A DNA stretch of 64,000 bases from an uncultured Bacteroides sp. (lineage in GTDB: Bacteria > Bacteroidota > Bacteroidia > Bacteroidales > Bacteroidaceae). Under the pieces are notes generated by a model. That model was not told the origin of the DNA. It made no database searches and saw nothing but the letters and a program-made list of their open reading frames with translations. The stretch lies in assembly GCA_902492205.1 (NCBI GenBank), contig CABUKU010000001.1:248001-312000 (forward strand), written 5' to 3'. Positions 46,514-54,012 of this stretch are shown here, one piece after another. The position numbers and the translations under genes are program-made. Positions within the stretch are counted from its first letter, which is position 1. Each line of letters starts with the position of its first letter.

Positions 46514-46716
46514 GGGACGGCTTAAAATGATAAATATCTCTTGAATATTGGGGAAATTCAAGAGTGAATGATGAATAAATGATTAGAGGAAAAAATTGGA
46601 GAATGAAAGCAATGAAGGCGGAAGAAAGCATAAAAAAAGGGTTCGCTTTCACCGGAAACCGCTTGTAATAAAGAGTTTCAGCTTCCGGTGAAAGCGGTGA
46701 AAGGGAAAAAAGATTA

Positions 46717-47964
46717 TTAGTTATATTCCGGTGTTTCTGCCACTCTCCAGCCTTTTTCAAGGAATTTATTGTAGCTTTCCACGCTGTATTTCTCAAATCC
46801 GGGATTGCCGCTAATAACTAAAACGGGAGTTGGCTTTACTATAACTTCATTTCTTGTTTTACTTGTAGCCATATAATCCGGCACAGCTTCGAAGATTGCT
46901 TCAATTGCTTTTTTCTCCATTTCATTGTCGTGGCAGTCTATCATTCTGATGTTTGGTTTGTTGCTGACATCAAGTGCCGTCAGTTCACACTTACGACAGA
47001 ATAATTGTATCAGTTCTGCCTGCCGGGTTAGATTGAGAGTTTTAAGCGGGTTCGATTCACATCTGATACTTTGCAGGTGAATGTTATTGCTTATATCCAG
47101 CGTTTCCATGTTATTGAGGTTGCAGTGTAAATAAATTAGTTCTTTGCACGGGCTGAGGTCTAACTCGGTCAAACCCTCGTTGACGCTGCATCCCAGAAAG
47201 GTAAGTTTGGTGTTGTTCTCAAGGTTGAGTTGTGTAATCTTGTTTGCTGTACAATCCAGCTGAGTAAGTGCGGTTAGTTTACTTACATCAATAGAGGTCA
47301 GTTCATTGTATCCGCATACCAGAAACTCCAATGCGAGATTGTGACTTAAATCAAGGTTCGTAAGCTTGTTTTGGGTAATGGTGAGGTAATCCAACTTGGT
47401 GTTGTGGCTTAGGTCAATACCGGTTAATGATTTATTGGATTCGCAACGCAGGTTTTCAAGGGCAGTACAATCACTGATGTCGAGTGAGGTCAGATTCTCA
47501 CAAATACTTATTTCCAATTGTTTGAGATTCGGACAATCGGTTACAGTCAGTGATTTGGCGGGTTGTAGCCCAAACGTTAGATAGGTGAGCTTGGGGCACG
47601 AACTTATCTTCATATTTGTGGGCAGTGTGCCTATTGCATCACCGATATATAGTTTTTCCAGTTCATCGGTCTGAACTTTTATTTTGTAAGGACCTGCGCC
47701 GTTATATTTATGGTCACAGTTGAAGTAAGGAGCTACTTCGCCTGTGAGGAGTTCCCTGCTTCCGTCTCCCCAATCAACTACAATATTTTTTCCGGTAACA
47801 CAAATGTTCCCCATGTATTGTTCTTCTTGATTCGGGGTGATGGTTGAAATAAGTTCCAAATAATGTCCGTCAGGAATAGGAGCGGGCATTGGTGAGCCTT
47901 TTTCATCGTCGGAGCAAGCGGATAACAAGCATATTAATGCTGAGAGAAGGATTAATTTTTTCAT
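46717..47964 (-). CDS. Leucine-rich-repeat lipoprotein
   Basis: About 415 residues. The open frame extends to a GTG at 48060, but the ATG at 47964 begins a clear lipoprotein signal (MKKLILLSALICLLSAC, Cys17). The -7 element at 47992-47999 also lies between the two starts. A region of about 130 residues after the signal is followed by about ten short LRR units of ~21 residues (for example LTSLDISDCTALENLRCESN), closely related to the InlA/BspA class. It is probably a surface-exposed binding protein; the ligand is unknown. Some units are rich in Cys. Confidence 0.9.
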   Translation of the reverse strand: MKKLILLSALICLLSACSDDEKGSPMPAPIPDGHYLELISTITPNQEEQYMGNICVTGKNIVVDWGDGSRELLTGEVAPYFNCDHKYNGAGPYKIKVQTDELEKLYIGDAIGTLPTNMKISSCPKLTYLTFGLQPAKSLTVTDCPNLKQLEISICENLTSLDISDCTALENLRCESNKSLTGIDLSHNTKLDYLTITQNKLTNLDLSHNLALEFLVCGYNELTSIDVSKLTALTQLDCTANKITQLNLENNTKLTFLGCSVNEGLTELDLSPCKELIYLHCNLNNMETLDISNNIHLQSIRCESNPLKTLNLTRQAELIQLFCRKCELTALDVSNKPNIRMIDCHDNEMEKKAIEAIFEAVPDYMATSKTRNEVIVKPTPVLVISGNPGFEKYSVESYNKFLEKGWRVAETPEYN

Positions 47965-47991
47965 GTGTTGCAGTTTTGTGTTCATGTTTGC

Positions 47992-47999
47992 CAAAGGTA
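47992..47999 (-). promoter_or_regulatory. -7 element of the LRR lipoprotein gene
   Basis: TACCTTTG on the minus strand fits TAnnTTTG, 28 bases before the ATG at 47964. The -33 region would fall inside the terminator of the preceding ddl operon, and no TTTG is clear there. Confidence 0.55.
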
Positions 48000-48009
48000 T
48001 AAATAAAAT

Positions 48010-48042
48010 CCACCTTTCATGGCTTGCGCCGATGAAAGATGG
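48010..48042 (-). terminator. Terminator of the ddl operon
   Basis: An 11-bp stem with one G-T pair (CCACCTTTCAT against ATGAAAGATGG) and an 11-base loop, followed on the minus strand by a T-rich stretch. It ends the hydrolase-MurF-ddl transcript. Confidence 0.65.
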
Positions 48043-48067
48043 ATGAAGGTGTGTGCGCACCTGTTTG

Positions 48068-49255
48068 TTATCTTTTAGTTCCCAGCTTACCGCCTGTCTT
48101 GAATCCTCCTTGGATGTTGAAGATGTTTTGGTCGTAGCTGCTTACTTTCATCTTGTTTTTGCGGTCGCGCTTCAAGGCAAGGTCAATCAATGTGTCATTC
48201 AACTTGTCGAATGGCACACCTGTTGCTTCCCATAAATAGAAGGAGAAAGAACCGGGTATGGTATTGATTTCGTTTACATAAATCTTATTTTCCGCTTCGT
48301 CTATGATGAAGTCGATACGTGACACTCCGTTGCAAGACAGCACGCGGAATGTTTCCATGGCCCAGTGTTGTATTTCTTTGGTTGTAGCATCGGGCAAATC
48401 GGCAGGCAGACGGCGTGTAGTGCTTTGCATGCCTTTCGATGATTTGCTTCCCCCCATATATTTATCTTTATAGCTGAGAATATCGTCGCTCTTGATAGGT
48501 TCTTCGCAAACCGATGCACGGCAGTCGTCACAATCTCCCAACACGGAACAGTTAATCTCTTTCATTTTCACAATCATCTTCTCGGCAATGATACGGGAAG
48601 TGAATTGGGAAGCAAGTTCAATGGCTTTTACCAACTCTTCCCGGTTGGCTGCTTTCGAGATACCTACACTCGAACCTAAGTTGGCAGGTTTCACAATAAT
48701 CGGGTAAGGAACCTTATCCTCAATCTTCTTGATAATCTCGTCGGATGAGTTCTTGTATTGCATGTCGGTGAACCAAACACAGTCGATAACAGGAACACCG
48801 CTATCTTTCAATATCATCTTCATATAGATTTTATCCATGCCGTTGGCAGATGATACTGTGTTGCATCCGGTGAAAGGAATGCCGATTGTTTCGATTAACC
48901 CCTGGAATACTCCGTCTTCACCGTTTGTTCCGTGGAAACCGATGAAAGCAACGTCAAGTGTACTATACACTTTCTTGCCAAACATGCCCACTTCACGTTT
49001 ATAAACGTTGAAATCTCCATATTCGGGAGCCATATATACTTCTGTGCATTGCTTCAGCAGTGCATCCATGTTTTTGTAATTATCTACATTCATTAATGCT
49101 TCGCCGCTATACCATTTTCCTTTTTTGGTTACATATATGGGCGTAATGGAATATTTGTCTTTGTTAAAGGCATGCATTGCCTGCAAGGATGTAATAATGG
49201 AAATCTCGTGTTCTACGGATCTTCCTCCAAAAAAAACTCCTACGTTAGTTTTCAT
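48068..49255 (-). CDS. ddl: D-alanine-D-alanine ligase family protein
   Basis: A 395-residue ATP-grasp ligase of the Ddl/VanA family, which joins two D-amino acids or a D-amino acid and a D-hydroxy acid for the peptidoglycan stem. N-terminal GGRSVEHEISI contains the family Glu, HGTNGEDG is typical, and KPANLGSSVGIS (189-200) is the ATP loop. The lid reads MKEINCSVLGDCDDCRASVC, followed by the loop LSYKDKYMGGSKSSKG; the metal site is DFIIDEAENKIYVNEINTIPG. It is longer than E. coli DdlB (~306) and has four Cys at 236, 242, 245 and 250. It shares a transcript with a membrane MurF-like ligase and a hydrolase. Whether it is the main Ddl or makes a variant dipeptide is open. Confidence 0.88.
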   Translation of the reverse strand: MKTNVGVFFGGRSVEHEISIITSLQAMHAFNKDKYSITPIYVTKKGKWYSGEALMNVDNYKNMDALLKQCTEVYMAPEYGDFNVYKREVGMFGKKVYSTLDVAFIGFHGTNGEDGVFQGLIETIGIPFTGCNTVSSANGMDKIYMKMILKDSGVPVIDCVWFTDMQYKNSSDEIIKKIEDKVPYPIIVKPANLGSSVGISKAANREELVKAIELASQFTSRIIAEKMIVKMKEINCSVLGDCDDCRASVCEEPIKSDDILSYKDKYMGGSKSSKGMQSTTRRLPADLPDATTKEIQHWAMETFRVLSCNGVSRIDFIIDEAENKIYVNEINTIPGSFSFYLWEATGVPFDKLNDTLIDLALKRDRKNKMKVSSYDQNIFNIQGGFKTGGKLGTKR

Positions 49256-49279
49256 CTCTTTTAGTATCTTAATATTTTG

Positions 49280-50860
49280 TTATTTGAATGAATCGGGTAA
49301 ATCGTTCTCGTAAAGCACCACATCACCGGCTTTTACTATCTCTTGCAACTTGGCTGTTGCATCGGTCAGTGTACTGGCACAATAACAGTTATTCATGTCA
49401 AATCCTCCGGCTTTCATTCCTTCGGTAATGGCTTCGCGGTTATATTCTCCTACGATGATGGCATAGGTGCTGTGTCTGGCAATCTTTTCGCCGAAAAGAC
49501 GATTGTTGGAATATTGTTTATCGCCTTGTTCAATCATTCCGGGAGTAACGATAATCTTTTTGTTGCCGGGGATTTGTGCAAGCACTTCGAGCGCCATTTC
49601 AGAACCCTTCGGATTGGAGTTATATGCATCGTCGATAATGGTTATCCCATCTCGGGTTTGCTTCATGCTTAAACGGTGTTCCACGGGAAGAATATCTCCG
49701 ATGGCATTTCTTATTCCCTGTTTGCTCATACCTAACCGACGTGCTACGATGTAGCATGCAAGTAAATTGGAAAGGTTATATTTTCCCGCCAGATTTGTTG
49801 CAATCGTTTCTTCCTCACCGTCTTTTGATACAATGGTGAATAATGTTTTGCCATTGGCAAAGTTCACTTCCTTGATGTTGTAATCGCGGGGTGTATCGTT
49901 GTTCATGGAATAACTTGCAATGTTTTGTACTTTGCTTACACTGTTGTCGCGGTTGGCAACGTATTCGTAATCGTAGTTAAGTACAGCAAAGCCGTCTGCC
50001 GGTAATGCATCTACCAATTCAAACTTTGTTTTCTGAATGTTCTGTATGTTCTTGAATGTTTCCAGATGTTGTTCGCCCACAGCGGTGATGATACCGATAG
50101 AGGGATTCACTAAATCACAAATCTCTTTGATGTCACCCAGTTGCTTGGCTCCCATTTCTGCAATAAAAATATTGTGGTAAGGTTTTAATTGTTCGCGCAC
50201 TGTGCGGATTACTCCAAGAGTAGTATTGAAACTGCCTGGAGTCATCAAAACATTGAATTCTTCGGATAAGATGCGGTAAAGGTAATGTTTGGTGCTTGTC
50301 TTTCCAAAACTTCCCGTAATGCCGATAATAGTCAGGTCGGGCATACTTTCCAATATGCGTTTGGCATCGTTGTAATATCCTTTGTTGATGCTCTTTTCAA
50401 TAGGTGAAGCAAGAATGTTGGAAACGAGTACAAATATAAACTCAAGTGCACCAAGCCACATTAAAAGGGTGAAGTAACTAGGGATGTTGCAAACGTAGAG
50501 TGCAGGAATAATGATAACTAAAAGAAGTATCACGTTAATAGCAATCAATCTTCTGACACGTGGAGTGACTTTCAAAGGGAGTTTGTACTTTTCCTGTAAA
50601 CGCAATACGGTTACGATAACTGCCAAGGCAGCAGGTATAAGAATGAGATATACCGATTTTATGAATATCAGCGATAAGAATACGATAACCAGATTAATGA
50701 TGTATCTTTTCGTTGTGATGTTATTTTTGAGCCAACGCACATAACGTTCGTTACGGTAAGAGTTTTGCTGGAATATCATCAGGTCATATCTGATAGTTTC
50801 AAATAGAAACGCAACGGCAACAATAATTGTTATGATGGCAATGATTAATGGTAATAGCAT
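49280..50860 (-). CDS. Membrane-anchored MurF-like ligase
   Basis: A 526-residue Mur ligase family protein. Four or five membrane segments lie in the first 150 residues, followed by a complete Mur ligase: P-loop GITGSFGKTSTKH (180-192), central domain with VLNYDYEYV and C-terminal domain with DDAYNSNPKGS, matching the pattern of UDP-MurNAc-tripeptide:D-Ala-D-Ala ligase. Normal MurF enzymes are soluble, so the membrane part is unusual. The order hydrolase-MurF-like-Ddl with 3- to 25-base gaps suggests one pathway making or modifying a D-amino-acid dipeptide ended molecule. Confidence 0.85.
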   Translation of the reverse strand: MLLPLIIAIITIIVAVAFLFETIRYDLMIFQQNSYRNERYVRWLKNNITTKRYIINLVIVFLSLIFIKSVYLILIPAALAVIVTVLRLQEKYKLPLKVTPRVRRLIAINVILLLVIIIPALYVCNIPSYFTLLMWLGALEFIFVLVSNILASPIEKSINKGYYNDAKRILESMPDLTIIGITGSFGKTSTKHYLYRILSEEFNVLMTPGSFNTTLGVIRTVREQLKPYHNIFIAEMGAKQLGDIKEICDLVNPSIGIITAVGEQHLETFKNIQNIQKTKFELVDALPADGFAVLNYDYEYVANRDNSVSKVQNIASYSMNNDTPRDYNIKEVNFANGKTLFTIVSKDGEEETIATNLAGKYNLSNLLACYIVARRLGMSKQGIRNAIGDILPVEHRLSMKQTRDGITIIDDAYNSNPKGSEMALEVLAQIPGNKKIIVTPGMIEQGDKQYSNNRLFGEKIARHSTYAIIVGEYNREAITEGMKAGGFDMNNCYCASTLTDATAKLQEIVKAGDVVLYENDLPDSFK

Positions 50861-50863
50861 AAT

Positions 50864-51628
50864 TTAGTGAGTTAAGAAGTTTTTTATAACAGCTTCAAAG
50901 TCGTATGGTCGTTCAAGAAAACTGTAATGGCCTACGTTATCGAAAGCTACCAACCCCGAATCGGGTATCAGTTTATTCATTATTTGGGCATCCCTGAGTG
51001 GAGTGGCGGTATCTGCTTTACCCCAAAAAAGTAGAGTAGGGACTTTAATTTTAGGCAGTTCTGCTTTTAAATCCTCATTTACCACCTTTACAAAGATCTG
51101 GCGGACTATGCCATTGGCATTATTATAGTCTGCCGAGCCGGATTTTTTGCGGTACGAGTTAATCAGTTCTTCACTCTTGTCTTTGCTCAGGAAGAGTTTG
51201 GCAAGATGCTTCATGCATTTGAAAGAATACACTTTCACATAATATTTCAAGCTCCTTTTGGGCTTTATACCGGCAGCATCCACAAGAATTATCTTTTTCA
51301 GATTTGTGTTCCGGGAAGCATATACGATAGAAACGCGTCCACCAAAGGAGTGACCAACAAGAGTGGGGTTCTCGATATGTAATTCACGGATAAATTCTTC
51401 CAAGAAGTCGGTATATTCATATACTCCCCAAACCGAAGGCGGAGGTGTGCTTTCTCCAAATCCCGGGAAGTCAATGGTAATTACCCGAAAATCTTTTTCG
51501 AGTGCAGCATGTATCTTCTGAAAAATATCAAGATTACATCCCCATCCATGCAGAAAAATGATACATTCTCCTTCACCCGAATCCTTGTATCGGATATTCA
51601 CATCTTTTATTTGGATATGCTTTATCAT
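50864..51628 (-). CDS. Alpha/beta hydrolase
   Basis: A 254-residue hydrolase with the nucleophile elbow VGHSFGGRVS (Ser near residue 92), the acid in LLFWGKADTATPL and the His in DNVGHYSFLERP near the C-terminus. There is an oxyanion motif IIFLHGWGCNL near residue 24. No signal peptide. It starts the minus-strand operon with the MurF-like and Ddl genes, so its substrate may be a cell-wall precursor or an ester of one; nothing in the sequence fixes this. Confidence 0.85.
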   Translation of the reverse strand: MIKHIQIKDVNIRYKDSGEGECIIFLHGWGCNLDIFQKIHAALEKDFRVITIDFPGFGESTPPPSVWGVYEYTDFLEEFIRELHIENPTLVGHSFGGRVSIVYASRNTNLKKIILVDAAGIKPKRSLKYYVKVYSFKCMKHLAKLFLSKDKSEELINSYRKKSGSADYNNANGIVRQIFVKVVNEDLKAELPKIKVPTLLFWGKADTATPLRDAQIMNKLIPDSGLVAFDNVGHYSFLERPYDFEAVIKNFLTH

Positions 51629-51689
51629 CCCGAGCCTTTGTAGATTGAATTTTAATGATGCAAAGATATAGATTTATCCTTAAAAAGAA

Positions 51690-51720
51690 TTTGTTTTGTT
51701 TTTATTTTGATGCATCTTTG
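51690..51720 (+). promoter_or_regulatory. Promoter of the VanX-like gene
   Basis: TTTG at 51690-51693, a 19-base spacer and CATCTTTG at 51713-51720 (one mismatch to TAnnTTTG) fit the Bacteroidetes promoter form. The start point would be near 51727, so translation begins at the ATG at 51733 and not at the upstream ATG at 51655. Confidence 0.65.
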
Positions 51721-51732
51721 CAAAAAAAGGAT

Positions 51733-52365
51733 ATGCTTACGGAAGAACACAATATTTTTGAAGATCAGTTCATTAAATATGGTCTTGTTGATATAAATAC
51801 TTTTGATCCGACCATCATTGTAAATCTTAAATATGCATCAACTGATAATTTTGTAGGCGAGAATGTCTATGGTGATTTAAGTAAAGCTTATTTGGAACCA
51901 GAATTGGCTGCTTGTGTAGGTCGCGTGCAAAAACAATTGAAGAAACTTTATCCCGGTTATTCGTTGGTAATATTTGATGCTGCACGTCCACTGAGTGTTC
52001 AAAAGCGTATGTATCAATTGGTTCAAGGTACTTCTCAAGCTATCTATGTGGCTGATCCGGATACTTCTCACAAAGGTGGTTTTCATAACTATGGTATGGC
52101 TGTCGATTTAAGTATTCTAGATAGTGAAGGAGAGTTGTTGGATATGGGAACACCATTTGATTTCTTTGGTGAGGAAGCTCATGTAGGGGATGAAATCACT
52201 TTGTTGAAAAAATATAAAATATCTCGTGAAGCTTATAAAAACAGAATGCTACTATATTATTTAATGGCTAATGAAGGACTTGTTCCTTACGAGTTTGAAT
52301 GGTGGCATTATCAGCTTTATATTTTTGAAAGTGATAAAAAGAAGTTCCGGTTATTAGATTTTTAG
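51733..52365 (+). CDS. VanX-like D-Ala-D-Ala dipeptidase (M15D)
   Basis: A 210-residue zinc dipeptidase. The metal ligands are SHKGGFHNYGMAVDL (His118, Asp125) and FEWWH (Glu189, His192), the same spacing as VanX. VanX-type enzymes cut free D-Ala-D-Ala, removing the normal dipeptide so that a variant can be used, or recycling D-Ala from peptidoglycan. The gene is divergent from the hydrolase-MurF-Ddl operon. The longer open frame from 51655 lies mostly upstream of the predicted transcription start. Confidence 0.92.
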   Translation: MLTEEHNIFEDQFIKYGLVDINTFDPTIIVNLKYASTDNFVGENVYGDLSKAYLEPELAACVGRVQKQLKKLYPGYSLVIFDAARPLSVQKRMYQLVQGTSQAIYVADPDTSHKGGFHNYGMAVDLSILDSEGELLDMGTPFDFFGEEAHVGDEITLLKKYKISREAYKNRMLLYYLMANEGLVPYEFEWWHYQLYIFESDKKKFRLLDF

Positions 52366-52406
52366 CTTCTTATTAAATATGTAATTTTAAATCAATCTCA
52401 TTTATT

Positions 52407-53552
52407 ATGAAAGAAAACAGACAAACGAACAGCATTGTAGAAAGAAGTAGAAAAGTTATGGGGTTGAAGGCTTCTGTCTTTTTTTATCGCTTGTGTTTAT
52501 TTCCCGCACTTTGTATTATTACCATGTTGTTAATTAAATGGCAACGATTGGATGAACAAGGTGCTTATCAGTATATTTATTATTTGGCTAGTACTTTATT
52601 GCCTGCCTTTCTTTCTATTGTGATTCTTGAATTTGGTTTTCATAAATATATTCAAAAGGAGTCAAAGGAAGAATTGGAACAAACCATTAAAAGTATGTAC
52701 GACAAGAAAGATCCCATGTTGGTATCTTTTAATGAAGATAGACTTAAAGGAGCTGTTCGTAATTCTTTATCTCTTTTAATAGGAGATGTTTTGGCTGATA
52801 AATTTGTAAAATCTGTTATTGAAGAACTGATAGGAAAGAAGTCTTATCGAACAAACTTTATGTATGATGTAACATTCTGTAACGGGGAAAATGGAAAACA
52901 AGAAATAGAGCAAGATTTAAAATATAAAAAGTGTTTTAAGTTAAAAGATAATGTAGAATTACCTCATACAATTGTTTCTATTTTTACTTTTGATAATGAT
53001 CCTTTTGAAGCTGATCTTTCATGTGATGATATGGTTTTCTTTTGTGAAGAAATTCCACATAGTGCTTTGACCGAAGAAATAATAAAAAATAAAGGTAATC
53101 ATGAGAAGATTTTAAGTTTATTGAATTTTAAAATGTGGTTAAAGTCTAAAGATAATCAAGTGGAATGTGTAACTGAAATAATTTATTCTTTGGAAGATAA
53201 AAAACTTCCGGTTGGAGTAAAAATAAGTACTGAAATACATCCTGATTATTGGTGTGAAATAGATTCGGAAACATCTTGTGTGTGGGGAAAACTTACTTGT
53301 CGTTATCCAAGTAAACAAAATAATTTTTATTGGAAGTTTGCAGAACCGATTTTAGGAAATATTTCTCCTATTGAGTTTAATCTTTATTTTAATGAAGTGC
53401 CTATTGATGGAACAAAAGTAAAACAAATAAAATACTTTTCGGGATCAAATGATGAAAAAGAAGACAAGAATATAACTACAAAACGAAACAGGATCACCTA
53501 TAAGTCATCCGGCATTTATTTCCCTGAATCCGGTATCTACTTCCATTGGTAA
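52407..53552 (+). CDS. Membrane protein of unknown function
   Basis: A 381-residue protein I do not recognise. It has two membrane segments (about 23-46 and 54-78), a charged helical stretch (80-110), and a long soluble part with beta-strand character and conserved-looking Cys and Trp residues (for example DYWCEIDSETSCVWGKLTC near 290). The codon use is AT-rich. It begins 41 bases after the VanX-like gene on the same strand, so the two may be co-transcribed. The ATG at 52407 is the only good start. Confidence 0.8.
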   Translation: MKENRQTNSIVERSRKVMGLKASVFFYRLCLFPALCIITMLLIKWQRLDEQGAYQYIYYLASTLLPAFLSIVILEFGFHKYIQKESKEELEQTIKSMYDKKDPMLVSFNEDRLKGAVRNSLSLLIGDVLADKFVKSVIEELIGKKSYRTNFMYDVTFCNGENGKQEIEQDLKYKKCFKLKDNVELPHTIVSIFTFDNDPFEADLSCDDMVFFCEEIPHSALTEEIIKNKGNHEKILSLLNFKMWLKSKDNQVECVTEIIYSLEDKKLPVGVKISTEIHPDYWCEIDSETSCVWGKLTCRYPSKQNNFYWKFAEPILGNISPIEFNLYFNEVPIDGTKVKQIKYFSGSNDEKEDKNITTKRNRITYKSSGIYFPESGIYFHW

Positions 53553-53565
53553 ATAATAAAAAAAG

Positions 53566-53590
53566 AAAGGGAAGCTAATCACTTCCCTTC
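53566..53590. terminator. Bidirectional terminator overlapping the sufE stop codon
   Basis: AAGGGAAG and its complement CTTCCCTT form a stem around a 7-base loop, with A-rich and T-rich flanks. It lies between the convergent unknown membrane gene and sufE and includes the sufE stop. Confidence 0.7.
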
Positions 53591-54004
53591 TTTTGCTTTA
53601 AATGCTAAAGCATACATTCTAATCTGTTTAATCATAGAAAGCAATCCGTTACTTCTCGTTGGTGAAAGGTGTTCTTTCAATCCGATCTTTTCAACAAAAT
53701 AAAGGTCTGCATTCAGTATTTCGTCAGGAGTGTGTCCTGACAAGACTTTAATGAGCAAAGCAATAATTCCTTTCGTAATGAGGGCATCGCTTTCTGCTTG
53801 AAAGATAATCTTTCCGTCTGCAATATCAGCCTGAAGCCATACCCGGCTTTGACAGCCTTCAATTAAGTTTTGTTCCGTCTTGTACTTTTCATCAATAGGA
53901 GCTTGCTCGTTTCCTAAATCTATCAACAATTGATATTTATCCATCCAATCATCGAAGTCGCTGAATTCTTCAATAACTTGGTCTTGTGCTTCGTTTATAG
54001 TCAT
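53579..54004 (-). CDS. sufE: SufE-family sulfur-transfer protein
   Basis: A 141-residue protein of the SufE family, which accepts sulfur from a cysteine desulfurase for Fe-S cluster assembly. The active Cys is in LIEGCQSRVWLQ (near residue 50), and the helical frame is complete (ADIADGKIIFQAESDALITKG). Its start is 8 bases after the M28 gene stop. No desulfurase gene is adjacent. Confidence 0.94.
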   Translation of the reverse strand: MTINEAQDQVIEEFSDFDDWMDKYQLLIDLGNEQAPIDEKYKTEQNLIEGCQSRVWLQADIADGKIIFQAESDALITKGIIALLIKVLSGHTPDEILNADLYFVEKIGLKEHLSPTRSNGLLSMIKQIRMYALAFKAKEGK

Positions 54005-54012
54005 TGCATTTA

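Larger units (their letters stand above)
46173..46706. repeat. 534-bp non-coding module bounded by 62-bp inverted repeats (MITE-like)
   Basis: The arms 46173-46234 and 46645-46706 are inverted copies with about 54 matches in 62 positions, including 20 identical bases (CTTTCACCGGAAGCTGAAAC). Inside are a 14-bp hairpin (46226-46258) and a 44-base tandem repeat (listed separately). No gene is evident. The module fills the gap between the convergent S41 protease and LRR lipoprotein genes. Its plan matches the 22005-22569 module (inverted-repeat ends, repeated sites in the centre, convergent gap), but the sequences differ. Confidence 0.65.

Noticed and set aside
47965..48060. GTG start of the LRR lipoprotein
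   Set aside because: It lies upstream of the predicted -7 element and delays the lipoprotein signal by 32 residues.
48068..52365. Calling the locus a vancomycin-resistance cluster
   Set aside because: There is no VanH-like dehydrogenase, no VanR/VanS pair, and the ligase cannot be shown from sequence alone to use D-lactate or D-serine; Gram-negative bacteria also resist vancomycin by permeability.
52407..53552. Assigning the unknown membrane protein to a named family
   Set aside because: Two membrane helices and a beta-rich domain are visible, but no motif is distinctive.
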